A stretch of 64,000 bases of DNA from Burkholderia sp. OK233 (lineage in GTDB: Bacteria; Pseudomonadota; Gammaproteobacteria; Burkholderiales; Burkholderiaceae): assembly GCF_900230185.1 (NCBI RefSeq), contig NZ_OCSR01000001.1, positions 868,001 to 932,000 on the forward strand, written 5' to 3'. A program made the translations under genes and the position numbers. How positions within the stretch are numbered: the stretch's first letter is position 1; each line of letters begins with the position of its first letter. Below, piece by piece: positions 32,216 through 45,943 of the stretch. Below the pieces are notes generated by a model. The model was not told the DNA's origin. It did no database searches and saw only the letters and a program-made list of their open reading frames with translations.

Positions 32216-33166
32216 GTGAGCGACCAGTTGCAAAAATTCATGTTCAGCGCGGCGCCGGTGCGCGGCGAGATCGTTTCGCTGCGCAATACGTGGCAGGAAG
32301 TGCTGACGCGCCGGGACTATCCGGCGCCCGTCCGGACGATTCTGGGCGAAATGATGGCCGCGTGCGCGCTGCTTTCAGCGAACCTCAAGTTCGACGGCAC
32401 GCTCGTCATGCAGATTTTCGGCGACGGACCGGCCAAAATGCTGGTGGTGCAGTGCAGCTCCGACCTGTCGATGCGCGCCACCGCCAAGCTCTCCGGCGAA
32501 GCGGGCAATACGATCGACGACACCACCTCCATGATCGAACTGGTCAACGCGAACGGCCATGGCCGTTGCGTAATCACGCTCGACCCGCGCGACAAGCAGC
32601 CCGGCCAGCAGCCGTATCAAAGTATCGTGCCGCTGTCGGGTGTGGACGGCCCGCTCAAGTCGATGTCCGAAGTGCTCGAGCACTACATGCATCACTCGGA
32701 GCAGCTCGACACGCGCCTGTGGCTCGCGGCGAACACCGAGCGCGCAGTTGGCATGCTGCTGCAAAAGCTGCCGGGCGACGGCGGCATCGTCCCGCATCCG
32801 GGCGATCTGGATGCGGACACGTGGGAGCGGGTTTGCACGCTTGGCGGCACGATGTCGCAAGACGAGCTGCTGAAGGAAGAACCGGCAACGATTTTCCGCC
32901 GTCTGTTCTGGCAGGAGAATGTGCAGCATTTCGAACCGGCCACGACGCGCTTCGAATGCAGCTGTTCGCGCGAAAAAGTCGGCGCCATGCTGAAGATGCT
33001 GGGCCGCGAGGAAGTGGACGGCGTGATCGAAGAGCGCGGTCACGTCGAGATTCATTGCGAATTCTGTAATCAACGGTACGAGTTCGATCCGGTCGATGTG
33101 GCGCAACTTTTTGTCGCGAATGCGCTCTCACAAGGCGTGACGCCGGCCGCCGACCAGCGGCACTGA
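32216..33166 (+). CDS. hslO: Hsp33 redox-regulated chaperonin
   Basis: Hsp33 is a cytosolic holdase activated when oxidants release zinc from its C-terminal cysteines. The 316-residue protein keeps all four (Cys248, Cys250, Cys281, Cys284; CSC ... CEFC), spaced for Zn binding. The start is GTG with GAGGAAAAG upstream, 63 bp after the carbonic-anhydrase-like gene, so the two are probably an operon. Confidence 0.95.
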   Translation: MSDQLQKFMFSAAPVRGEIVSLRNTWQEVLTRRDYPAPVRTILGEMMAACALLSANLKFDGTLVMQIFGDGPAKMLVVQCSSDLSMRATAKLSGEAGNTIDDTTSMIELVNANGHGRCVITLDPRDKQPGQQPYQSIVPLSGVDGPLKSMSEVLEHYMHHSEQLDTRLWLAANTERAVGMLLQKLPGDGGIVPHPGDLDADTWERVCTLGGTMSQDELLKEEPATIFRRLFWQENVQHFEPATTRFECSCSREKVGAMLKMLGREEVDGVIEERGHVEIHCEFCNQRYEFDPVDVAQLFVANALSQGVTPAADQRH

Positions 33167-33334
33167 AGCGGCCAGGCGGCGGCGCAATACACCTGCGTTA
33201 AGGCAGTAAAATGACGCGTCGCCTGCTGCTTTTTTGGGGCTCGGGCGGCGCGTTATCGTCGATCGTTGTGTTGGATCACGGGCGGTGCGCGTTGCGCATG
33301 TTTTGCTTAGGCATCCGACCGATGGAGATCAAAA

Positions 33335-33715
33335 ATGAACATCCCTACTTCGCTAAAGCCGTGCATGCGCTCGTTCACCGTGCTGACAGTCATCGCCGGC
33401 AGTGCTGCGCTTACGGGCTGCGTGATGGACCCACCGGGGCCATCGCCGATTTATAGCCGCCTGCCGGCCGACCAGTCGGGCATGGCCAGCACCGCCCGGC
33501 CGCTCACCCCAGAAGAACGCGAGCGCTATGATGCGATCGACCGTCAGGTGCTCTCCGATCAGAATCAGGCCATTGCCGCCGAGAACGCGGCTCAGGCGTA
33601 CTCACGTTATTATTCGCCGCCTGTCAGCGTGTACGGCAGTTATTACGGCGGGGGTTGGGGGCACGGCTGGGGTACGGGTGTCGGCGTAGGCTACTCACCG
33701 TATTGGGGCTGGTAA
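33335..33715 (+). CDS. small Gly/Tyr-rich lipoprotein of unknown function
   Basis: A 126-residue protein with a signal peptide ending ALTGC (Cys29), then a short charged helix (LTPEERERYDAIDRQVLSDQNQAIAAE broken by Ala), and a C-terminal Tyr/Gly/Trp-rich tail (YYGGGWGHGWGTGVGVG). GGAG is spaced 7 nt before the ATG. It is probably anchored to a membrane in the periplasm. I do not recognise a family. A terminator follows. Confidence 0.82.
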   Translation: MNIPTSLKPCMRSFTVLTVIAGSAALTGCVMDPPGPSPIYSRLPADQSGMASTARPLTPEERERYDAIDRQVLSDQNQAIAAENAAQAYSRYYSPPVSVYGSYYGGGWGHGWGTGVGVGYSPYWGW

Positions 33716-33788
33716 GCCGAAACGGGCACGCCCAAAGAGAGGCCCAACGATACGCGATTGAGAGGGGTGCCGGTATTGCAGCACCGAT

Positions 33789-33817
33789 AAAAAAGCCGCC
33801 TCACGGACGGCTTTTTT
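33789..33817 (+). terminator. rho-independent terminator after the small lipoprotein gene
   Basis: AAAAAAGCCG and CGGCTTTTTT form a stem around an internal CC/GG pairing, ending in six T. It is flanked by A on the left, so it may also work for minus-strand transcription from ftsB. Confidence 0.85.
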
Positions 33818-33918
33818 CGTCTTTCTACGAGCTTTTGTGTTCGCTTTTACGGCCGCTTTACGTCCGCTTCTGCGTTCAGTTTCGCGTTGGATTGCGAGCT
33901 CAACCAGCCCGCGTAAAC

Positions 33919-34350
33919 TCAATGCGTAGCCTTCTTCTCTGTCGCCACCTTGCCGCCATGCTTGCGATCCGGCTTCGCACGCGACTCCGGATTCGGCACC
34001 ATATGCAGCGGCGCCGCCGACACCACACCACGCGTTGACGTGGTAACCGAAGGCGTGTTCGCAGCCGGCAACGGCGCGTTCGGCGCAACGAACTGCACAA
34101 ACACTTCGCTGTCCTTCACCATGCCCATTTCGTAACGCGCCCGCTCTTCCACCGCCGCGGTGCCGTTCTGCAAATCCTGGACTTCGCCTTCGATACGCTC
34201 GTTGCGCAGCTTCGAGTCGGCGTTCTTCTGCAGTTGCTGCGCCAGTTGCTGCTGCAACTCGTGCACGCGCAACCAGCCGCCGTGTCCCCACCAGAGCGGG
34301 TACTGGATGAGCGCCAGCAGAACGATCAGGACAGCAGTAACAAGCCGCAT
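33919..34350 (-). CDS. ftsB: FtsB cell-division protein
   Basis: FtsB is a bitopic septal protein that forms a complex with FtsL and FtsQ. Here the 143-residue product has a membrane helix (about 3-20), a heptad coiled coil (about 28-60, [19 protein letters not shown]) and the DivIC-like [20 protein letters not shown]. The C-terminal tail (about 100-143) is a longer basic, Pro/Ser/Lys-rich extension than in E. coli. It follows eno, the usual betaproteobacterial order. Confidence 0.9.
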   Translation of the reverse strand: MRLVTAVLIVLLALIQYPLWWGHGGWLRVHELQQQLAQQLQKNADSKLRNERIEGEVQDLQNGTAAVEERARYEMGMVKDSEVFVQFVAPNAPLPAANTPSVTTSTRGVVSAAPLHMVPNPESRAKPDRKHGGKVATEKKATH

Positions 34351-34371
34351 GAAGTAAGCACAATAAATACA

Positions 34372-34400
34372 CGCCGCCCTGCGCTATACGCAGGGCGGCG
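34372..34400. terminator. perfect 12-bp hairpin between eno and ftsB
   Basis: CGCCGCCCTGCG (34372-34383) and CGCAGGGCGGCG (34389-34400) pair exactly across a 5-nt CTATA loop. No good T run follows on the minus strand, so it may be a weak terminator, a pause or an mRNA-stabilising structure ahead of ftsB. Confidence 0.55.
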
Positions 34401-34458
34401 GGGTCAATCAGAGACGAAAGGTAACCGGTTCATCGGTCAGCGCTAGCGAACAATCCAT

Positions 34459-35814
<1,356 letters not shown>

Positions 35815-35913
35815 CTACGCGCCCCGATGCTTTCGACGACCATCGCGTGCATTCGCCGTGTGCCGACCGGGCCGATTATGCGCACCGATCGTGACACGCC
35901 GCGAACGCCTGAA

Positions 35914-38525
<2,612 letters not shown>

Positions 38526-38589
38526 CTACGGCGGCGGCAATTGCCGTGCGCCGATCATGCACCGTTTTTCACCCCGGCGAGGCATGCGG

Positions 38590-39393
38590 TCAGGCGCGCC
38601 GCTCCAGTTCGCGCAGCATCCGCTGCACCGCGCGCGCGGTTTCGAGCGGTTTTTCCATTGGATACAGATGGCTGCCTTCGATCCATTCCACATGACCGCC
38701 GGTCGCACGGCGAGTGGCGTCCAGACCCGCCTGGCGCACCTCCTTTGAACGCGTGCCGGCAATGAATCCCACCGGCACCGGGGCGCCGCGCGCAAGGCGG
38801 GGGCCGAGCGTATGCGGCAAGGTCTTGTAGATCTGATACTCGGTGCGCCGGTCGAAAGCGAGCGAACGGGCGCCGTCGAGCGAACTCTGCGGGATGCCGA
38901 AGTCGATGTAGTCGGACAGCATGCGCTCGTCCCAGCGCGCGAACGCCGGCTTTGAGTGGAAATGACGCCATGCTTCGTCGCGGCTCGTCCACTGCGTGCG
39001 ACGCGTGCGGGTGGCGGCCGCGGGCGACAGGCGCTCGTCGAGTCCGGTCCATTGCGACACGCGCAGCATGCTGCTGCGCCAGCCCGTGATTACCGGCGAA
39101 TCGAGCATCACCACGCCCCTTACCCACTGCGGTTTTTTCAGCGCGGCCATCAGCGACAGATAGCCGCCCAGCGAATGGCCAACCAGCCATACCGGCTGCT
39201 CGTACGAGCGGCCGACGTCGTCGAGCAGCTGCTCGACCAGGTGCGGCCAGTCCTGCGTGACGGGATAACGCGCGTCATGACCGATGCGCTCGATCGAGCG
39301 CAGTTCATAGTCGTCGGCGAGTTCGGCGAAGATCGTCCGGTAGGTCGACGCCGGAAAACCGTTCGCGTGCGAGAAGTGGATGATGTTTTTCAA
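38590..39393 (-). CDS. alpha/beta-fold hydrolase
   Basis: A 267-residue serine hydrolase. The N-terminal HFSHANGFP is the oxyanion-hole strand, the nucleophile elbow GHSLG lies at 72-76 (Ser74), and the catalytic His is likely in EGSHLYPMEKP. It belongs to the broad lysophospholipase/esterase superfamily; no substrate can be named. It is unrelated in detail to the hydrolase at 29420-30304. It sits between comEC and pyrG. Confidence 0.86.
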   Translation of the reverse strand: MKNIIHFSHANGFPASTYRTIFAELADDYELRSIERIGHDARYPVTQDWPHLVEQLLDDVGRSYEQPVWLVGHSLGGYLSLMAALKKPQWVRGVVMLDSPVITGWRSSMLRVSQWTGLDERLSPAAATRTRRTQWTSRDEAWRHFHSKPAFARWDERMLSDYIDFGIPQSSLDGARSLAFDRRTEYQIYKTLPHTLGPRLARGAPVPVGFIAGTRSKEVRQAGLDATRRATGGHVEWIEGSHLYPMEKPLETARAVQRMLRELERRA

Positions 39394-39490
39394 CTGCGGC
39401 TATCTCCGTTCTGTTTTGGCGCGCCGGATTGGCTCCTGGCTTTTGCGTCCAGGCGCGAGGCCTAGCGGCGCGTTTGTTCTATCTGTACGG

Positions 39491-42241
39491 TCAGCGATCC
39501 ATCCAGTAGCGGCGTTGCGTGTCGCGATAGCGTTCGAGCGTCAGTGCGGCGCCGTTCAGGCCCGGGCCGGTTCCGGTGCTGACTCCCGGGCTTTCCTCGG
39601 GCCCGACGTTCGGATTGGGACCCAGACCGAAATCCGCATTGAAATCCGGGCTGACGTCGACCCGCACCGCGCCGTCCGCATCGCTGCGCGCAAGCTCGAT
39701 GTGCCGTGCCTTGTAACGCTCGAACACCCCCGCGTTCGGATGATGAAATCGGTTGCGATAGCCTACCTGAAATAGCGCGACGAGCGGGTCGATAGAGTCG
39801 AGGAACGGCTCGGTCGACGAGGTCTTGCTCCCATGATGCGGCACGACCAGCACCTGGGCGCGCAACGCGTCGCGATCGCGCGCGAGCAGGATGCGTTCGA
39901 CCGGCGCTTCGATGTCAGCGGTCAGCAAGGCTGTCATGCGTGATGACGTCGGTTTGACATTTCCGGCCGGCGGGTTCGCCGTGGCAGGCGGCCTCGTCCC
40001 AGCAGGCACCGTACTCACCCGCAACACGCAGCAATGTGCATTCGGCTTGCCTTGCAGCGGTCCGGCATCGGGCCAGAGCATCGCGAACTCGACGCCATCC
40101 CACTGCCAGCGCTGCCCCGCCGCACAGGGCAATGTATCCGCGCCTCGCTGCTTTGCGTTCGACCACAGCGGATTTGCCGGCGCCAATGCCGCCACCATCT
40201 GGCGCACCTCGATCGCGTCCAGCACAGCCGGCGCGCCGCCCGAATGGTCGGAGTCGGCGTGGCTGATGAGCAGCGTATCGAGCGTCGTGACGCCATGCGC
40301 CTGCAGAAACGGCACGACAACCCGTTCTCCCGCATGCGTCGATTCCGGCCCCGGCCCGGCGTCGAACAGCAGCGCATGGTGCGCCGTTTCGACCAGCACC
40401 GAGGTGCCTTGACCGACGTCGAGCGCCGTCAGACGGAAGCTGCCGTGCGGCGGTCCGGGCGCCGCCGGCAGCAGCAATGGCAGCCACGTCAGCGGCGCGG
40501 CCCAGCGCAGCGGCCAGCCTCGCGGCGCCAGACACCAAAGAACGCCAACCGCCGCCGCGGCAAGGGTCCACGCGTCCGGCTGCGGCAACCGCCAGAGCGT
40601 CCATGCCGGACCGGACAGCATCTGCAGGCCCGCGGCGAGCAGGTCGAGCAAGGTGTGCGCGGCGCGAAACGCATAGGCATCGAATGGGGCGGGCAACGCG
40701 ACGCCCGCCAATACCGCCAGCGTCACCAGCAGACTCACCCACGGAATTGCGAAGGCATTCGCGAGCGGGCCGATCAGTGGAATCTGCGCGAACCAGTAAA
40801 CGGTGAGCGGCGCAAGCGCGACCGTCACCGCGAACTGCACATGCGCGGCGCTGCGCAGGCGTTCACCGAAAGCGCGAACGCGGCGACACAGGCTGGACCA
40901 CAGGCGCGAGAGCCTTGTCGGCGTCACGCCATCCTCCGCCTCATCGTCGCGGCGCTGCTCATGATCCTGCACACGAGGCCGTCCCGACATTGCGAACAGG
41001 ATCGCCGCCACCGCGCAGAACGACAACCAGAATCCCGCCGACACGACCGCCCAAGGATCGATCAGCAGCACCAACCCCAACGCCCACGCCAGCACCACCG
41101 ATCGCGCAACGTTGCGCCCGCTGATAAACGCGAGCGCTACCACACCCGCCATCCACAACGCGCGCTGCGCCGGCACGTTGAACCCGGCCAACGCCGCATG
41201 CAGCCCGGCGAACAACGCGCCGCCCGTCACGGCGACGACCTGCGCGGGCAGCAACAACGGCCAGTCGCGACCGATGAACCCCGAGCGCCGCCACACCGCA
41301 CCGGCGAACCACGCCGCCAGGCCCGCGACAAAGCCAATATGCAGGCCCGAAATCGCCACCAGATGACTGGTGCCCGTGCTGCGCATCAGCAGCCAGTCGG
41401 CGGCACTGACCTGGTCTTGTGCGCCGATGGCGAGCGCCACCACGATCCCACGATGTGGCGCGTCGGCGAGCACCGTGCAGATGCGCGCCCGCAGCGCGGC
41501 GCGCCAGCGATCGACAGTCACGCCTATGCCACGTGCGTTGCCAGGCAGACGCGCGGCGTGCGCCGGCGCGCTCACATAACCGGTGGCGCGTACATTGCGC
41601 GCCAGCAAGCTGGCTTCGGCATCACGCACGCCGAAGTTCGCATTGCCATGCGGGCGTTTGAGCCGCACGGTCAGACGCCAGCGCGCGCCCGGTTCGAGCG
41701 ACGGCGCAGGCGCATCTTCGGCAATCCACGATAGCTGAATCACGCGTGGAAACGCGGCGATCGGCGCGTCGGCCGACTCGACATCGAAGAGGAAACGCGC
41801 GCCCTTTTCATCGCGTGACGGCAGACCCTTGATACTGCCGACGACGTCGATATCGCGCCCTTCCCAGGCGCCTGGCAAGCTCACCGCGAGCCGGGTCTCA
41901 GCGCGCCAGGCGGCGTAGCCAAAGCCCACACATAAGGCCGCAATCCACACCGCGCCCCAGCCAACGCCCGAACGCAAGCGTGCGCTGGGCAAGGCGTGGC
42001 TCACGCGCGAATTTGCAACTGCCGCACGCGGGTCCGCAATCAGAAAAGCACCGCGGCGCAATCCCCACGCCGCTATAAGTATCGCAACGCACCCCAGCAG
42101 GACCAGCGCACACCATCCACGCCAATCCGGCAACGCCGCCTGCCGCTGCAGGCAAATCACACCCAACGCAAACCCGCACCACCATGCCCGCATCCACCCT
42201 CCGCCCCTTCCGCCCAGCCATCGCCGGACGGCACAACGCAC
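39491..42241 (-). CDS. comEC: ComEC/Rec2 family DNA-uptake membrane protein
   Basis: A 916-residue protein with three parts: an N-terminal DUF4131-type soluble domain between membrane helices, a central competence domain with several helices (STSHLVAISGLHIG-like ISGLHIGFVAGL), and a C-terminal metallo-beta-lactamase domain (DVGQGTSVLVET, SHADSDHSGGAP, VPHHGSKTSS). ComEC forms the inner-membrane channel for transforming DNA. It is larger than many homologues because of spacers near the MBL domain and a C-terminal Pro/Asn-rich tail. The start is uncertain (42241 or 42193). Confidence 0.92.
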   Translation of the reverse strand: MRCAVRRWLGGRGGGWMRAWWCGFALGVICLQRQAALPDWRGWCALVLLGCVAILIAAWGLRRGAFLIADPRAAVANSRVSHALPSARLRSGVGWGAVWIAALCVGFGYAAWRAETRLAVSLPGAWEGRDIDVVGSIKGLPSRDEKGARFLFDVESADAPIAAFPRVIQLSWIAEDAPAPSLEPGARWRLTVRLKRPHGNANFGVRDAEASLLARNVRATGYVSAPAHAARLPGNARGIGVTVDRWRAALRARICTVLADAPHRGIVVALAIGAQDQVSAADWLLMRSTGTSHLVAISGLHIGFVAGLAAWFAGAVWRRSGFIGRDWPLLLPAQVVAVTGGALFAGLHAALAGFNVPAQRALWMAGVVALAFISGRNVARSVVLAWALGLVLLIDPWAVVSAGFWLSFCAVAAILFAMSGRPRVQDHEQRRDDEAEDGVTPTRLSRLWSSLCRRVRAFGERLRSAAHVQFAVTVALAPLTVYWFAQIPLIGPLANAFAIPWVSLLVTLAVLAGVALPAPFDAYAFRAAHTLLDLLAAGLQMLSGPAWTLWRLPQPDAWTLAAAAVGVLWCLAPRGWPLRWAAPLTWLPLLLPAAPGPPHGSFRLTALDVGQGTSVLVETAHHALLFDAGPGPESTHAGERVVVPFLQAHGVTTLDTLLISHADSDHSGGAPAVLDAIEVRQMVAALAPANPLWSNAKQRGADTLPCAAGQRWQWDGVEFAMLWPDAGPLQGKPNAHCCVLRVSTVPAGTRPPATANPPAGNVKPTSSRMTALLTADIEAPVERILLARDRDALRAQVLVVPHHGSKTSSTEPFLDSIDPLVALFQVGYRNRFHHPNAGVFERYKARHIELARSDADGAVRVDVSPDFNADFGLGPNPNVGPEESPGVSTGTGPGLNGAALTLERYRDTQRRYWMDR

Positions 42242-42314
42242 AGCGAGCAGGCGTCGGCAAGCCCGCCAGGCATGTGTTCCGCCCGGCGCGAATCACTCAA
42301 ACCATCGCGTTCAA

Positions 42315-43103
42315 TTATGCAGAGGAAAGTGCGAGCCGCGGCAGCGCAGCGAGCGCGTTAGCCGTTGTGCCTAGGGCGGCTTCGTCGGCGGTCATGCCGC
42401 GCAGTTGCGCGAGACCCGCGCCGATGGCCGGAATCTGATCCGGCGAGTTGCGCTGCCTGTAAATCCAGGAAGGGGCAATGTCCGGCGCGTCGGTCTCCAC
42501 GACCAGCGCGTCGAACGGCAATTGCTCAGCAAGACGACGGATTTGCCGCGCCCGCTCGAAGGTCAGATTGCCACCGAAACCGAGATGCATGCCCTGATCG
42601 ATATACGCCTGAGCCTGCTGAAAACTACCGTTGAAAGCGTGTGCGATGCCGCGATGGACCTGATGCCGCCGCAGCCCTTTGATCACCTGATCCTGCGATT
42701 TGCGCACGTGGCAAATCACCGGCAGATCGAATTCGCGCGCCAGTTGAAGTTGACCGTTGTAGAAGAACTGCTGGCGCGCATCGTCGAGACCTTCGACGAA
42801 ATAATCGAGACCGATCTCGCCGATGCCGACGAACAGCGGATCGTCGAGACTCGCCTCGATTTCCATGCGCAGCAGGTCGAGATCGTGCTCCTGCGCGCCC
42901 GGCGTAAAAAGTGGATGGATGCCCAGCGCATACGCGCCGCCGTCGATGCGGTGCGCGAGTTCACGCACCGTCGTGAAGTTCTCGCGGCCGATCGCGGGAA
43001 TCACGATACGCCCTACGCCGGCTTGACGCGCGGCGTCGGCAACTTCATCGCGATCGGCATTGAATTCCGAAGCATCGAGATGACAGTGCGTATCGATCCA
43101 CAT
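42315..43103 (-). CDS. TatD-family hydrolase
   Basis: A 262-residue TIM-barrel metallo-nuclease. DTHCHLD (4-10), GIGEIGLDYF, HVRKS and VVETDAPD give the expected metal ligands. E. coli TatD-type proteins show DNase/3'-5' exonuclease activity; YcfH or YjjV is an equally good match. The start MWIDTHCHLD follows from conservation. It lies between lolD and comEC, in the lolCD-tatD-comEC run. Confidence 0.92.
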   Translation of the reverse strand: MWIDTHCHLDASEFNADRDEVADAARQAGVGRIVIPAIGRENFTTVRELAHRIDGGAYALGIHPLFTPGAQEHDLDLLRMEIEASLDDPLFVGIGEIGLDYFVEGLDDARQQFFYNGQLQLAREFDLPVICHVRKSQDQVIKGLRRHQVHRGIAHAFNGSFQQAQAYIDQGMHLGFGGNLTFERARQIRRLAEQLPFDALVVETDAPDIAPSWIYRQRNSPDQIPAIGAGLAQLRGMTADEAALGTTANALAALPRLALSSA

Positions 43104-43159
43104 GGCGCGCCTCGTTAGTGACAGAGGTGGCGGAGCATCGCTCAAGTTCCGCGCGGCGA

Positions 43160-43903
43160 TTAAACCGGTACCGGCGGCTCTTCGTGCAATACGCCGTCGC
43201 GCAACCGCATGATCCGGTCGCAACGTCCGGCCAGTTCCGGATCGTGCGTGACGATCACGAAGCTGGTGTCGAGCGTTTGCGACAGTTCGAGCATCAGGTT
43301 GAACACGGTGTCGGCGGTGCCGCCGTCCAGATTACCGGTGGGTTCGTCGGCGAGTACGCAAGCGGGCTTCGTCACCAGCGCCCGCGCGATCGCGACACGT
43401 TGACGCTCGCCGCCCGACAGCTCACCCGGACGATGCTTCGCCCGATGCCCCATGCCGACGCGCTCCAGCACCGCGAGCGCTTCGCGCCGCGCGGCCTCGG
43501 TCGTCATCCGGCGGATCCGCAGCGGCATTGCAACGTTGTCGAGCGCGGTGAATTCCGGCAGCAGATGGTGGAACTGGTACACGAAACCGAGCGCGCGATT
43601 GCGCAGGTCGTTGCGTTCACGCTCGGACAGCTTCGTAAAAGGCTTGCCCATCACCGAGACATGGCCGGCGCTCGGATCGTCGAGGCCGCCGAGCACATGC
43701 AGCAGCGTGCTCTTGCCGGATCCCGACGCGCCGACAATCGCCAGCTTTTCGCCGCGCCGCACGCTCAGTTGCGCGTTGTTGAGCACCTGCACATTGAGGC
43801 CACCCTGCACGAACGACTTCGAAATGCCGGTCGCTTCCAGCACATAGGGATGCAACGCGGTATTTTGATCGGCCATGGACAGGCTAGTGGAACGGTCATT
43901 CAT
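43160..43903 (-). CDS. lolD: LolD, lipoprotein-release ABC transporter ATPase
   Basis: LolD powers extraction of lipoproteins from the inner membrane by LolCE. In the 247-residue form, Walker [10 protein letters not shown] is at 58-66, the signature LSGGE at 162-166, and Walker B VLADEP at 183-188. Its ATG overlaps the lolC stop by 8 bp (ATGAATGA), so the two are translationally coupled. An internal ATG at 43876 is an alternative start. Confidence 0.95.
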   Translation of the reverse strand: MNDRSTSLSMADQNTALHPYVLEATGISKSFVQGGLNVQVLNNAQLSVRRGEKLAIVGASGSGKSTLLHVLGGLDDPSAGHVSVMGKPFTKLSERERNDLRNRALGFVYQFHHLLPEFTALDNVAMPLRIRRMTTEAARREALAVLERVGMGHRAKHRPGELSGGERQRVAIARALVTKPACVLADEPTGNLDGGTADTVFNLMLELSQTLDTSFVIVTHDPELAGRCDRIMRLRDGVLHEEPPVPV

Positions 43904-45149
43904 AGCGCAGTGCCTCCGCAGGACGGACTTTCGCACCACGCCAGCTCGGATAAAGCGTCGCCAGCGCCGACATCACGAAGGCGATGATGCCGATCCGCGC
44001 CACGTCAGCGGGAATCAGTTCGGACGGCAGTTCGCTGATGAAATACACGGAGGGCGGCAGGAACTGCACGCCCAGCAGATGCTCGATCATCGGCACGAGC
44101 CACGGAATACTCCACGCAATCAGGCAGCCGAGCGCGACGCCGGTCGCCGTACCGATAAAGCCGATCGTCACGCCCTGCACCACGAATATCTTCATGATCG
44201 AGCCGGGTTGCGCGCCGAGCGTACGCAGAATCGCGATGTCAGCCTGCTTGTTGGTCACCGTCATCACTAGCGACGACACCAGATTGAACGCCGCCACCGC
44301 GATGATCAGCGTGAGGATGATGAACATCATGCGTTTTTCGATCTGCACCGCCGAGAACCAGGTCTTGTTCTGCTGGGTCCAGTCGCGAATATACAAATCG
44401 CCGGACAGGCTGCGCGCCAGCTGATGCGCGACCTCCGGCGCCCGCTGCATGTCGGTCAGACGCAGCCGCACGCCGGTTGGCGCGGCTAGCCGGAACAGCG
44501 CCTGGGCGTCCTTGATGTTGATCAGCGCGAGCGTGCTGTCGTACTCGTAATGTCCTGACTCGAAGATGCCCACCACGGTGAACTGTTTCAGCCGTGGCAG
44601 CATGCCGGCGGGCGTGATGGTGCCTTCGGGCGCGACCAGCGTGATCTTGTCGTTGACCGTCACGCCGAGATTGGTGGCGAGGTCGGCGCCCAGCACGATG
44701 CCGAAGTCGCCCGGCACGAGGTCGGTTAGCTTGCCGCCCTTCATTTCCTTACCGATGTCGGATACTTCGGGTTCGAGCGTCGGTTCGACGCCGCGCAGCG
44801 CCACGCCGCTCACGGCGTCCTGGCGCGTGAGCAGCGCCTGTGCTTCGACATACGGCGCCGCGCCGATCACTTCCTTGTTCTGGCGCGCTTCCTGGGCGGT
44901 CAATTGCCAGTTGGGCATCGATCCGGTCGGCGAAAAGATTTCGACGTGCGCCAGCACCGACAGCATCCGGTCGCGCACCTCTTTCTGGAAGCCGTTCATC
45001 ACGGACAACACAACGATCAGTGCCGCGACGCCGAGCGCGATGCCCGACATCGACACGAGCGCGATGAAGGAAATGAAGCCGTTACCGGTCGTGCGTTTGC
45101 CGGCGCGGGTGTAGCGCCAGCCAATCTGCCATTCGTAGGGAAATTTCAA
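43896..45149 (-). CDS. lolC: LolC/LolE-type lipoprotein-release permease
   Basis: A 417-residue permease with four membrane helices and a periplasmic domain, of the FtsX/MacB fold. The start is most likely the TTG giving [17 protein letters not shown], with AAGGA 6 nt upstream; no ATG fits. [13 protein letters not shown] after the first helix and the C-terminal [21 protein letters not shown] are family marks. Only one permease is present next to lolD, so it may be the single LolF-like form; I cannot tell from this window. Confidence 0.92.
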   Translation of the reverse strand: MKFPYEWQIGWRYTRAGKRTTGNGFISFIALVSMSGIALGVAALIVVLSVMNGFQKEVRDRMLSVLAHVEIFSPTGSMPNWQLTAQEARQNKEVIGAAPYVEAQALLTRQDAVSGVALRGVEPTLEPEVSDIGKEMKGGKLTDLVPGDFGIVLGADLATNLGVTVNDKITLVAPEGTITPAGMLPRLKQFTVVGIFESGHYEYDSTLALINIKDAQALFRLAAPTGVRLRLTDMQRAPEVAHQLARSLSGDLYIRDWTQQNKTWFSAVQIEKRMMFIILTLIIAVAAFNLVSSLVMTVTNKQADIAILRTLGAQPGSIMKIFVVQGVTIGFIGTATGVALGCLIAWSIPWLVPMIEHLLGVQFLPPSVYFISELPSELIPADVARIGIIAFVMSALATLYPSWRGAKVRPAEALRYE

Positions 45150-45565
45150 GCGAATCCTTTTCTGCGTTCTTCGTCTGCTCGTGGGCCTCTTGCTGCGCAT
45201 GGCGGCGGCAGCTTGCGGCTGTCGCGCCTGTCATGCGGCCCGAGCGTCGTGATCATTGGTGTCGCGGCAACCCGGATGGTTCCGGTATGACGTTCTGGTG
45301 CCGCCCGGTGCGCCTGGCAAACCCCGCGCCACCGAAGCCATCGCCACACCGCTGGCGCCACCGCCGTCAATCAAGCGCGAAGTTTGCCATACAATGCCGC
45401 GAACCCGCGCAAAGGCCTTGCACGTAGGGCTCACGGCGAACGCTGCGGTCTGCCTGCGCCTTTGAGCGCCAGGCGCGCGATGGCGGCAAACCCCCTGCCA
45501 GCGGCCTTGAGCGGCGGCCTCACGGCGCAACCCTGCCTACCCGCTGTCTTGCGCAGACACGCGCC
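45150..45565. other. long intergenic region upstream of lolC
   Basis: 416 bp with no supported gene. It holds an imperfect direct repeat: a unit starting GGCCTTG at about 45414 with GGGCTCACGGCG, and a second at about 45502 with GGCCTCACGGCG, 88 bp apart. A plus-strand TACAAT is at 45390-45395. The lolC promoter should be here. Confidence 0.4.
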
Positions 45566-45811
45566 CTAACTCAGGTTGTAGCGGCGTCGCAGATCGTTGA
45601 TGATCCCGGCCGCCTCGCTGGTCGCAACGTCGCGCACTTCCGCGTCCTTACGGTCGCGATGCAGATGGGTGATATCCCAGTTGCAGCCGTCCTCGTCCTC
45701 GACGGTCTCGTGGAAACCGGTCGGGATCCAGCCGGCCGTGGCCGGATTGGCGTCGAGCGCCTGCACGACCAATCCAAGCAGTTCCTGCTCGGTTTTCAGT
45801 TCACGCGACAT
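45566..45811 (-). CDS. hypothetical 81-residue protein
   Basis: A small acidic soluble protein (MSRELKTEQELLGLVVQALD) with EDEDGCNWDITHLHRDRK in the centre and a C-terminal helix ending RRRYNLS. GGGAG lies about 8 nt before the ATG. It is divergent from the RpfE-like gene. I do not recognise a domain; no signal or membrane segment is seen. Confidence 0.72.
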   Translation of the reverse strand: MSRELKTEQELLGLVVQALDANPATAGWIPTGFHETVEDEDGCNWDITHLHRDRKDAEVRDVATSEAAGIINDLRRRYNLS

Positions 45812-45943
45812 GTCGGTCTCCCTCGTCATGGGCGCGGTGCCGCCGCGCGCGGCTGCTGCCATCGGCGATGGCTCGGATGGGGTGCCCGAATCCGCCGATA
45901 TGGTCTGAATACTCGCACTCTTTGCCCTACAATGCGCAGCATC

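Noticed and set aside
33211..33456. 81-residue plus-strand frame overlapping the start of the small lipoprotein gene
   Set aside because: It overlaps a gene with a good ribosome site and lipobox and has no domain.
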